24,930 nt of DNA from Corallococcus sp. (GTDB lineage: Bacteria; Bacillota; Clostridia; Christensenellales; CAG-314). Positions 16,045-22,585 of this stretch are shown piece after piece; the stretch's first letter is position 1, and each line of letters opens with the position of its first letter. The notes under the pieces were generated by a model. It saw only the letters and a program-made list of their open reading frames with translations. It made no database searches and was not told the origin of the DNA. A program made the position numbers and the translations under genes. The stretch lies in assembly GCA_023663205.1 (NCBI GenBank), contig JAMPHX010000010.1:1-24930 (forward strand), given 5' to 3'.

Positions 16045-16059
16045 CTGACTTTTCCTCCT

Positions 16060-16122
16060 CAATTAAATTAGTTAACTAAGCGTTCATTCACATACAATGC
16101 CAGAGGACCGCCCGAAGTCACT
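16060..16122 (-). promoter_or_regulatory. Candidate L19 leader RNA in the rplS 5' UTR
   Basis: The roughly 75-nt leader between the rplS promoter and ribosome binding site has a GC-rich block (ACTTCGGGCGGTCCTCTGG) enclosed by a 5-bp CAGTG/CATTG helix at 16119-16123 and 16095-16099. The perfect 12-base palindrome TTAGTTAACTAA (16068-16079) lies directly before the AGGAGG. The L19 leader family (Rfam L19_leader) occupies this position in other Bacillota. I infer an autoregulatory element from position and pairing; I cannot confirm the family match. Confidence 0.5.
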
Positions 16123-16127
16123 GTAAT

Positions 16128-16156
16128 ATATTAGCATATAACGCATTATTTTGCAA
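16128..16156 (-). promoter_or_regulatory. Promoter of rplS
   Basis: The -35 TTGCAA (16151-16156) and -10 TAATAT (16128-16133) are separated by 17 bases, with TG at the extended -10 position. It gives bL19 its own transcript, apart from the rpsP-trmD operon. Confidence 0.72.
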
Positions 16157-16394
16157 GCAAATTTACACTACAAGTTGCATAAAGATTTCACCGACAAAGT
16201 CTGTCATTGTATTAGAATTGTTCGGAGCAGTAAATCAAATGTTTTATGCAATTTTATATTGTTCAAATATAAAGATAAAGTCTTATAATGATTTTGAACT
16301 CGATTTCGGTTGCAATGCAATAGTTTACCAAACTAAATTTGCGACAAACCAGTTGTCCGGCAATCAGCCGAAACAAATCCCCCTATTGACAATT

Positions 16395-16742
16395 TTATGG
16401 TCTGAATGCATCTACTATATGATTTATTTCTCCATCCAAAATCTCAACGACATCAAATCTGCTTGAAAAATCCGTTATACTGTTTTCTGCAATAAAATAA
16501 CGCGCACATCGAACTATGGTACGTTGTTTGTGATATGTAACTGCTTCGCGAGGCAATCCCATAGCCGAACTTCCACGCAACTTAACCTCGACGAAAACAA
16601 TAACTTTTTTCTTATCCAAGCACACCAAATCGATTTCACCGGCTCTGCATCGATACTGTGTGCATAATATACTGTAACCGTGTTTCTTTAAATACTTAGC
16701 GGCAACAGATTCGCCGTAGTTACCTTTAATCTTATTGTTCAT
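16395..16742 (-). CDS. yraN: YraN (UPF0102) family nuclease-like protein
   Basis: This 115-residue member of UPF0102 has a restriction-endonuclease-like core: GNYGESVAAKYLKKHGY at 8-23, then GEIDLV (Glu36, Asp38) and FVEVKLR with E-x-K at 52-54. A DNA or RNA nuclease or repair role is expected from the fold, but the physiological function of the family is not established. The start is the ATG at 16742, overlapping the end of rnhB by 11 nt; a TTG 6 bases earlier is less likely. It is the last gene of the ylxM operon, and the rnhB-yraN neighbourhood is common in bacteria. Confidence 0.93.
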   Translation of the reverse strand: MNNKIKGNYGESVAAKYLKKHGYSILCTQYRCRAGEIDLVCLDKKKVIVFVEVKLRGSSAMGLPREAVTYHKQRTIVRCARYFIAENSITDFSSRFDVVEILDGEINHIVDAFRP

Positions 16743-17340
16743 TTGCAAGAATCTTTTTAATAAAACTTTGCCTGTGAATTTCGCAGGGACCGTGCTGTTT
16801 CAATAGACCAATGTGCAGCGCCGTACCATAGCCTTTGTGTTTTTTGAATTGGTAAAGCGGATATTTTTCGTCCAACTCACACATAATTCTGTCACGAGTA
16901 ACTTTGGCAAGTATGCTTGCCGCAGCAATCGAATAACTTAGCGCATCACCGTGGATAATAGGAACTGTAGGAATTTTTACGTTCAATTTTACAGCGTCTA
17001 CAAGCGCAATATCGGATATTGCAAGATTATCTATGCATTCCCGCATACCCATTTTTGTTGCATTTAATATATTTATTTCATCAATAATCTGCTCGCTTAT
17101 TACAGATACGTGCCAAGCAATCGCTTTATCGATTATTTTATCGTACAATTCATTTCGTTTCTTTTCGGATAGTTTTTTACTGTCATTAACTCCTTCAATA
17201 ATATCTTTGGAATCGAGCGGCATTATCACACCGCCGACGACAACAGGACCCGCCAAAGGTCCTCTACCCGCTTCATCTATACCGCATATTTTACAGTAAC
17301 CTTTATGCAACAATTCCCTTTCGTAACCAAGCAAATCCAT
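16732..17340 (-). CDS. rnhB: Ribonuclease HII
   Basis: This 202-residue enzyme removes ribonucleotides and RNA from RNA-DNA hybrids. The signature GIDEAGRGPLAGPVVVG carries Asp22 and Glu23 of the active site in DEAGRG (22-27). VNDSKKLSEKKR at 50-61, AASILAKVTRD and the C-terminal YGTALHIGLLKQHGP segment are family-typical. The ATG is 2 nt after the rbgA stop, with AGGAA overlapping that stop. The rbgA-rnhB pair is the standard Bacillota order. Confidence 0.97.
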   Translation of the reverse strand: MDLLGYERELLHKGYCKICGIDEAGRGPLAGPVVVGGVIMPLDSKDIIEGVNDSKKLSEKKRNELYDKIIDKAIAWHVSVISEQIIDEINILNATKMGMRECIDNLAISDIALVDAVKLNVKIPTVPIIHGDALSYSIAAASILAKVTRDRIMCELDEKYPLYQFKKHKGYGTALHIGLLKQHGPCEIHRQSFIKKILANEQ

Positions 17341-17342
17341 AT

Positions 17343-18191
17343 TTATTCCTCATGCGGCAATTCAAATGTTATAGCGCCGATTTTGCCTTTACGAAAATCG
17401 TCTAAAATAGCCTTGCTGCATCGTTCATTATCGATATTCCCGCCTTTGAGCACAAATCCGCGCTTGATTGCTATTTGTTCGTGCAATTTTTCGACAGAAC
17501 ACTCAAAATCACAAATGCCGTATCTTGCTGTAATCGATTGAGGATACAACTGTTGAACTTCTTCAAGAAGATGTAGCGACAATTCATAAACATCAAAGAC
17601 ATCATCCTTTATGCTGCCGATATAAGATAACCGCCGAGCAACAATCTGGTCGTCGAATTTAGCCCATACGGTACCCGGCGTATCTAAAAGTTCTATGCCG
17701 TTCTTCAAGCGAACCCACTGTTTGCCTTTTGTAACACCCGGTTTATTGCCGGTAACTGCATTTTTCTTGCCTGCCATACAATTGATTATTGTTGACTTGC
17801 CGCAATTAGGTATCCCGATAATCATTGCCCTAATCGGTCGGAATATGCCCTTAGATTTATACTTATCCTTTATTTGTTCGGTAACCGTCCCGAATGCCGA
17901 AACAATTTTGTTAGCATCGCCGACATTTATTGCGGAAATGGCCACACACTCCTTATCCGATTGTGCAAAGTAATCAATCCATTGTTTTACCTTACTCTTA
18001 TCCGCTATATCACACTTATTCAAAATATATACGCACGGCTTACCCGAAATCAATCCCGAGAATGCCGGATTTAAACATGAAGCCGGAGCACGTGCGTCCA
18101 AAACATAACCGATAACATCAACCAAATCAACATTGTTTTGCATCATACGCAATGCTTTTGTCATATGCCCCGGAAACCATTGAATATTCAT
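17343..18191 (-). CDS. rbgA: RbgA (YlqF), 50S ribosome assembly GTPase
   Basis: This 282-residue circularly permuted GTPase drives a late step of 50S maturation. The motifs occur in permuted order: G4 NKCD at 58-61, G5 SAIN at about 85-88, G1 GIPNCGKS at 126-133, G2 in PGVTKGKQW at 151-159, and G3 DTPG at 170-173. A C-terminal ANTAR-like RNA-binding region ends the protein. The N-terminus NIQWFPGHMTKA is typical. The start overlaps the trmD stop as ATGA. It precedes rnhB, as in Bacillus. Confidence 0.97.
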   Translation of the reverse strand: MNIQWFPGHMTKALRMMQNNVDLVDVIGYVLDARAPASCLNPAFSGLISGKPCVYILNKCDIADKSKVKQWIDYFAQSDKECVAISAINVGDANKIVSAFGTVTEQIKDKYKSKGIFRPIRAMIIGIPNCGKSTIINCMAGKKNAVTGNKPGVTKGKQWVRLKNGIELLDTPGTVWAKFDDQIVARRLSYIGSIKDDVFDVYELSLHLLEEVQQLYPQSITARYGICDFECSVEKLHEQIAIKRGFVLKGGNIDNERCSKAILDDFRKGKIGAITFELPHEE

Positions 18192-18865
18192 TTGTCATCC
18201 TCCATCAAATCCGGACGGCGTTCCTTTGTGATTTTGAATGATTGCTCTCTTCTCCACTCATCAATCTTGCGATGGTCGCCGCTGACTAATACTTCGGGAA
18301 CGTCATATCCGCAAAAACTTTGTGGACGCGTATACTGCGGATACTCCAACAATTTATTGCTAAAAGATTCTTCTACCGTGGCTTGACTGTTTCCCAGTAC
18401 ATCAGGAATATATCTGCAAATAGTGTCAATAAGCACCATTGCTGGTATTTCTCCACCTGACAATATATAATCTCCGATAGATATTTCACAGTCAATATCC
18501 ATATCTATTACGCGTTGGTCAATACCCTCATAATGTCCGCACAAAATAAGCAAGTTTTCCTTTCGCGACAATACTGTTACATCACTTTGTTTAAGAGTAT
18601 TGCCTCTTGGCGACATATAAATTCTGTATGCGCTATGGTTCGGGTCAACATTACAAATGGCATCATGTATAGGTTGCGGCGTCATAACCATTCCAGCGCC
18701 GCCGCCAAAAGGATAGTCATCGCACTTTTTGTGCTTATCGGCACTATAATTACGGATGTCGTGACATTTTATTTCAAACAATCCCTTTTGCATGGCTTTG
18801 CCCATTAAAGAATAGTTGAACACGTCAAACATTTCCGGAAATAATGTCAACACATCAATCTTCAT
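18188..18865 (-). CDS. trmD: TrmD, tRNA (guanine-37-N1)-methyltransferase
   Basis: This 225-residue SPOUT enzyme methylates G37 next to the anticodon with S-adenosylmethionine and prevents frameshifting. It begins MKIDVLTLFPEMF, has YPFGGGAGMVM at 51-61, and forms the trefoil-knot SAM site with LILCGHYEGIDQRV and ISIGDYILSGGE. EYPQYTRP lies near the C-terminus. The start at 18865 is set by this conserved N-terminus. It overlaps the end of rimM by 11 nt, with no strong ribosome binding site, so re-initiation is likely. rplS does not follow, unlike in most genomes. Confidence 0.96.
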   Translation of the reverse strand: MKIDVLTLFPEMFDVFNYSLMGKAMQKGLFEIKCHDIRNYSADKHKKCDDYPFGGGAGMVMTPQPIHDAICNVDPNHSAYRIYMSPRGNTLKQSDVTVLSRKENLLILCGHYEGIDQRVIDMDIDCEISIGDYILSGGEIPAMVLIDTICRYIPDVLGNSQATVEESFSNKLLEYPQYTRPQSFCGYDVPEVLVSGDHRKIDEWRREQSFKITKERRPDLMEDDK

Positions 18866-19361
18866 CGTCATATACCGCCACTTGCTCAAAACGTAATTTA
18901 TCAAGAACTATGGTTTTACTTTCTATATCTATACTTATTACCAAATCTTTCAAAAAAGGGAACATCACTCTACTGTTTGCATTGGTTACCACATATACAT
19001 CTGCCGCGCCGTATTGCAAAACGTCAGCGACCGAACCCAATTTGTTTCCGCTGTTCAACTTCACTGTACATCCTATTACATCTGACAAAAAAAACTTTTC
19101 GGGAGGTAATTTGATATCATATTTATCTGCGTAAACATCCCAATCCTTGTAATTTTCCGCAGTATTTCTATCTGTGACATCTTCTAATTGTACATAGCAA
19201 TATTGGTCAGAAACGCGTACACTTTTAACTCTATGCGCATTGTTACCCAAATACAGAAACTTTACTCCAGCCAACATAGACGGTGTATCCAAAAAACACG
19301 ATATTTTTATTTCGCCTTTTATGCCTTGAGCCTTCAAAACTTTTCCTACTGGTATTTTCAT
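18855..19361 (-). CDS. rimM: RimM, 16S rRNA processing protein
   Basis: This 168-residue 30S assembly factor binds uS19 and helps mature the 16S 3' domain. The N-terminal RimM barrel starts MKIPVGKVLKAQGIKGEIKI; the C-terminal PRC barrel begins around 90 with FFLSDVIGCTVKL and ends in DIESKTIVLDKL. The start at 19361 is fixed by the conserved VGKVLKAQGIKGE. There is no Shine-Dalgarno sequence; instead a perfect 13-bp hairpin ends 9 bases before the ATG, which may control or insulate its translation. Confidence 0.94.
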   Translation of the reverse strand: MKIPVGKVLKAQGIKGEIKISCFLDTPSMLAGVKFLYLGNNAHRVKSVRVSDQYCYVQLEDVTDRNTAENYKDWDVYADKYDIKLPPEKFFLSDVIGCTVKLNSGNKLGSVADVLQYGAADVYVVTNANSRVMFPFLKDLVISIDIESKTIVLDKLRFEQVAVYDDED

Positions 19362-19370
19362 AATACACTG

Positions 19371-19404
19371 CAATTGCCACAAGCATATAAACTTGTGGCA
19401 ATTG
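19371..19404 (-). promoter_or_regulatory. Perfect 13-bp hairpin between khpA and rimM
   Basis: The arms CAATTGCCACAAG (19371-19383) and CTTGTGGCAATTG (19392-19404) flank an 8-base loop. It fills nearly all of the 44-nt gap, starting 1 base after the khpA stop and ending 9 bases before the rimM ATG. No U-run follows, so it is not a classic terminator. Possible roles are RNase processing or stabilisation of the upstream rpsP-khpA transcript, attenuation, or control of rimM translation. Confidence 0.7.
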
Positions 19405-19405
19405 A

Positions 19406-19636
19406 CTAATCCCCTATCTCGATTTTGTAACGCTTACCTTCTTTAATTCCTACGGCTTTGGCAAGTGTCCTAATAGACATTGCGATTTTGCCTTGTTTGC
19501 CTATAATCTTGCCGATGTCCTTCTCCGAAACTTTGATTGTAATAACTTCTGTTTCTTCCTCAGACGAAGATGTAATCGTTACGGCTTCCTTATCGTCTAC
19601 AAGTTGATTTACGATGTAACCAATCAATTCAACCAT
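19406..19636 (-). CDS. khpA: KhpA, KH-domain RNA-binding protein
   Basis: This 76-residue single type II KH domain has the RNA-binding loop GKQG at 46-49 in DIGKIIGKQGKIAMSIRTL. KhpA pairs with KhpB (Jag/EloR) in Bacillota to bind RNA and influence cell elongation. Its place between rpsP and rimM is the conserved one. An AAAGGTGA site overlaps the end of rpsP, 5 nt upstream. Confidence 0.95.
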   Translation of the reverse strand: MVELIGYIVNQLVDDKEAVTITSSSEEETEVITIKVSEKDIGKIIGKQGKIAMSIRTLAKAVGIKEGKRYKIEIGD

Positions 19637-19641
19637 AATTA

Positions 19642-19923
19642 CTATTCACCTTTCTTAGTTGTCTTTGCGGCTTTCTTAGAAGGTTGAATCACGCCCGATT
19701 TGACCAAAAGCGATTTTACTGTTTCGGTAGGTTGTACGCCGCAATCAATCCACTTTTTTGCTTTTTCTGTATCGATTTTAAGCCCATCCTCACGCAACGG
19801 GTCAAATGTGCCAACCAAATCAACGTATTGTCCGTCACGAGCCTTATGGGAATCGATTACGACAACCCTGTAAAACGGAGCCTTCTTATCTCCCATTCTT
19901 GTCAATCTCAATTTTACTGCCAT
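19642..19923 (-). CDS. rpsP: Ribosomal protein bS16
   Basis: This 93-residue small-subunit assembly protein begins MAVKLRLTRMGDKKAPFYRVVV, the family signature, followed by RDGQYVDLVGTFDPL and the WIDCGVQPTETVKSLL segment, with a basic Lys/Thr-rich tail. GGAGG lies 9 bases before the ATG, within the 31-nt gap after ffh. Confidence 0.98.
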   Translation of the reverse strand: MAVKLRLTRMGDKKAPFYRVVVIDSHKARDGQYVDLVGTFDPLREDGLKIDTEKAKKWIDCGVQPTETVKSLLVKSGVIQPSKKAAKTTKKGE

Positions 19924-19954
19924 ATAAGTTTTCCTCCAATCAATTTGTTATTTA

Positions 19955-21265
19955 TTAAAAAGGCAATCTTTTGTTTTTGCCAAATCTTTTCATCATATCT
20001 CTGGACTGTTCAAATTGTTTAATCAACTTGTTGACATCCTGCACTGTGGTGCCGCTTCCTTGGGCTATTCGCTTTCTTCTTGAATAATTCAATATTTTGG
20101 GATTTGCCCGTTCTTCCTGAGTCATCGACAGAATAATCGTCTTGTTCTTTATCAACTGCTTTTCATCTATGTTTTTATCCGACAATTTGATTCTGTTGGC
20201 TCCGGGTATCATTCCTACGATATCGTTTATATTTCCCATCTTTGCCACTTGCTCGTATTGCTGCAAAAAGTCATTCAAGTCAAATGACGCGTCTTTGAGT
20301 TTACGTGCCATTTTGGCTGCCGTTTCTTCGTCAATAGAGGCTTGCGCCTTTTCTATCAAAGTCAACACATCGCCCATGCCTAATATGCGGTTTGCCATTC
20401 GGTCGGGATAAAACGGCTCGATATCTTCCATTTTTTCACCGACGCCGCAAAACTTTATGGGCTTGCCTGTAACGGCTTTGATTGACAATGTTGCACCGCC
20501 GCGCGTATCACCGTCAAGTTTTGTCATTATTACGCCGGTAATATCCAATGCTTCGTCAAATGTCTTAGCAACAGCAACGGCATCTTGACCCGTCATAGAA
20601 TCGACGACAAGCAAAGTTTCTGACACATTGAGATTCTTTTTCAAATCTTTGAGTTCATTCATCAATTCTTCATTGATATGCAATCGTCCGGCTGTATCTA
20701 TTATAACTGTATCGAATCCATTCTTATTAGCGTATTCGACACCAGCCTTTGCTATCTTTGTGGGATTTATTTGCCCCATTTGAAAAAAGCCGACATTTGC
20801 TTTTTGGGAAACTATTTCAAGTTGATTTATAGCGGCAGGTCTGTAAATATCACAAGCGACAAGCAGCGTTTTTTTGTTTTGCTTTTTCAAATATGCAGCA
20901 AGTTTACCGCACATTGTAGTTTTGCCCGCACCCTGCAATCCGCACATCATAATTATAGTCGGCAGTTGCGGGGAAACAATCAACTTACTTTGAGTTGACC
21001 CCATTAGTTGACACAGTTGCTCGTTGACGATTTTGATTACTTGTTGCCCCGGCGTCAAACTTTTGAGTATTTGTTCGCCGATTGCCAACTCCGTCACCTT
21101 TGAGATAAAATCCTTGACAACGCCGAAATTTACATCCGCCTCAAGTAACGCAACACGAACTTCGCGCATTGCCTGTTTTATTTCCAATTCCGTCAATGCT
21201 CCACGATTTTTCAATTTGGAAAAAACGTGATTTATCCTTTCGGACAAATTTGAAAACGTAGCCAA
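19955..21265 (-). CDS. ffh: Ffh, signal recognition particle GTPase (TTG start)
   Basis: This 436-residue protein binds signal peptides and 4.5S/6S RNA and targets nascent chains to FtsY. The N domain covers 1-90. The G domain has P-loop GLQGAGKTT at 109-117, DIYRPAAINQL, DTAGRLH and TKLDGDTRGGA. The methionine-rich M domain (about 300-436) has IPGANRIKL, ERANPKILNYSRRKRIAQGSG and a short tail. The start codon is TTG: it is 6 bases after AAGGAG and encodes the family-typical N-terminus, and no nearby ATG fits. It is 3 nt from ylxM, so the two are coupled. Confidence 0.97.
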   Translation of the reverse strand: MATFSNLSERINHVFSKLKNRGALTELEIKQAMREVRVALLEADVNFGVVKDFISKVTELAIGEQILKSLTPGQQVIKIVNEQLCQLMGSTQSKLIVSPQLPTIIMMCGLQGAGKTTMCGKLAAYLKKQNKKTLLVACDIYRPAAINQLEIVSQKANVGFFQMGQINPTKIAKAGVEYANKNGFDTVIIDTAGRLHINEELMNELKDLKKNLNVSETLLVVDSMTGQDAVAVAKTFDEALDITGVIMTKLDGDTRGGATLSIKAVTGKPIKFCGVGEKMEDIEPFYPDRMANRILGMGDVLTLIEKAQASIDEETAAKMARKLKDASFDLNDFLQQYEQVAKMGNINDIVGMIPGANRIKLSDKNIDEKQLIKNKTIILSMTQEERANPKILNYSRRKRIAQGSGTTVQDVNKLIKQFEQSRDMMKRFGKNKRLPF

Positions 21266-21268
21266 TAC

Positions 21269-21574
21269 TTACTCCTTTGAAACAAAATTCTCTGCAATAC
21301 TTTTCAATTTATTTAAATTGTCTTGTTGCAACGCCGATATCATTTGGCGAGACAATTCCGCTATTCCCAATGCGTTTTCCATTTTGACTAACGATACTTC
21401 CGCATTTTGAATAGCATCTCTAACTCCTTGACGCGAAATACCGATTTCGTCGGCAATTTCCGATAGCGAACAATCCAAATCGCAATACATAGTCAAAGCA
21501 TCCTTCTGCTTTTCAGTCAATAATTTACCGTAAATTGTCGACAACTCGGACAATTGTATTTTAGAAAGAGACAT
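21269..21574 (-). CDS. ylxM: YlxM (UPF0122), SRP-associated HTH protein
   Basis: This 101-residue protein has a sigma-70 region 4-like helix-turn-helix: LTEKQKDALTMYCDLDCSLSEIADEIGISRQGVRDAI at 19-55, then a helical C-terminus. In Bacillota it is encoded immediately before ffh, and the Streptococcus mutans homologue has been linked to SRP. It opens the operon, just after a consensus promoter and a dyad. The ribosome binding site (GTGGTG) is weak. Whether it binds the DNA dyad at its own promoter is an open question. Confidence 0.93.
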   Translation of the reverse strand: MSLSKIQLSELSTIYGKLLTEKQKDALTMYCDLDCSLSEIADEIGISRQGVRDAIQNAEVSLVKMENALGIAELSRQMISALQQDNLNKLKSIAENFVSKE

Positions 21575-21583
21575 TTTGCACCA

Positions 21584-21607
21584 CTGTAAAGTAAATTCGC
21601 TTTACAG
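21584..21607 (-). promoter_or_regulatory. Dyad at the ylxM transcription start
   Basis: The perfect inverted repeat CTGTAAAG/CTTTACAG with an 8-base gap lies 4 bases after the -10 box and covers the predicted transcription start. A second TTGTAA/TTACAA dyad at 21613-21629 overlaps the -10 box and spacer. It could be an operator or a 5'-terminal mRNA hairpin. Confidence 0.6.
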
Positions 21608-21611
21608 GTTT

Positions 21612-21640
21612 ATTGTAATTCATTTACAAAATATTGTCAA
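21612..21640 (-). promoter_or_regulatory. Sigma-A promoter of the ylxM-ffh-rpsP operon
   Basis: Consensus -35 TTGACA (21635-21640) and -10 TACAAT (21612-21617, 5 of 6) are separated by 17 bases. It lies 31 bases past the ftsY stop, with no clear terminator between, so read-through from smc-ftsY may add to its output. Confidence 0.82.
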
Positions 21641-21671
21641 GAATAAATTGCAAATACTTATCTATTATTTA

Positions 21672-22565
21672 CTAAATTATGCCCTCAACGTAACTCTCTG
21701 CATCAAATTCAAGCAAATCGTCTATACCCTCACCGACACCTACAAAGTAAACAGGTATGTCCATATCGTGTTTGATTGCAAGGACAACACCGCCTTTTGC
21801 GGTGCCGTCAAGTTTTGTAAGGACAATTCCGTCGACATCGATAGCCTCATTAAAAATCTCAACTTGGTTTATTGCATTTTGACCGGTAGTTGCGTCAAGC
21901 ACTATCAGATTTTTTCTGTCCGCAGACGGATACTCTCGTTCTATTACGCGATTGATTTTTTTGAGTTCTTCCATCAAATTCTTTTTATTGTGCAATCTTC
22001 CCGCAGTATCCACAAGTACGACATCGGTATTTTTACTCTTAGCCGAAGAAATTGCATCAAATACTACTGCAGCAGGGTCCGAACCTTCTTCATGCATAAT
22101 TATCCGTACACCGGCACGCTTTGCCCAAACTTCCAACTGCTCGCCTGCCGCCGCGCGAAATGTGTCCGCGGCAGCAACTACCACAGATTTTTTTTGTTTC
22201 GTAAATATGCTTGCCAGTTTACCGATAGTAGTAGTTTTCCCGACGCCGTTGACGCCAACAACCATGATTATGCAAGGATTTTCAACTTCGAATTTTTCTT
22301 CACCGAGAATATCGAGCAAAACATTACGTAAATACTTTTGGGCACTTGCTGTATCCGAAATTCTGTCTTTGCGCATAGATTCTTTCAACATATCGATAAT
22401 ATCCTCGACAGTATCCGCGCCCACATCGCTGGTCAACAAAATCATTTCCAATTCATCGTAAAAATCATCATCAAAAATACCGCGTTTGAATAACTCGTTT
22501 ATTTTGAATCCGATTGACTGCTTTGTCTTTTTAAGACCGTCGATTATTTTTTTGAAAAATCCCAT
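21672..22565 (-). CDS. ftsY: FtsY, SRP receptor GTPase
   Basis: This 297-residue membrane-associated GTPase receives SRP-ribosome complexes. It is a compact NG form without the long acidic A domain of E. coli: MGFFKKIIDGLKKTKQSI gives an amphipathic basic N-terminus, the N domain runs to about 95, and the G domain has GVNGVGKTT at 104-112, AADTFRAAAGEQLEVWAKR, DTAGRLHNKKNLMEEL and LTKLDGTAKGG. It follows smc by 20 nt, the classic smc-ftsY order, with a weak GGGGAAG ribosome binding site. Confidence 0.97.
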   Translation of the reverse strand: MGFFKKIIDGLKKTKQSIGFKINELFKRGIFDDDFYDELEMILLTSDVGADTVEDIIDMLKESMRKDRISDTASAQKYLRNVLLDILGEEKFEVENPCIIMVVGVNGVGKTTTIGKLASIFTKQKKSVVVAAADTFRAAAGEQLEVWAKRAGVRIIMHEEGSDPAAVVFDAISSAKSKNTDVVLVDTAGRLHNKKNLMEELKKINRVIEREYPSADRKNLIVLDATTGQNAINQVEIFNEAIDVDGIVLTKLDGTAKGGVVLAIKHDMDIPVYFVGVGEGIDDLLEFDAESYVEGII

Positions 22566-22585
22566 CAGACTACTTCCCCATATGT

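Larger units (their letters stand above)
16045..16394. other. 350-nt gene-free stretch between yraN and rplS
   Basis: The rplS-proximal part holds the rplS leader and promoter. The remaining part (16157-16394) contains no gene I can support. It has a possible imperfect hairpin at 16353-16376 (TTG-TTCGGC/GCCGGA-CAA with one bulge on the minus strand) that might act as a weak terminator for yraN, a short AGTTT/AAACT dyad, and a plus-strand frame that stays open into yraN but lacks a convincing start. Confidence 0.5.

Noticed and set aside
16218..16466. Plus-strand 82-codon frame overlapping the end of yraN
   Set aside because: It starts at TTG without a good ribosome binding site and ends antisense to yraN; kept only as a finding about the spacer.
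21576..22331. Plus-strand open frame (251 codons)
   Set aside because: It is antisense to ftsY and crosses the ylxM promoter; no family resemblance and no ribosome binding site.
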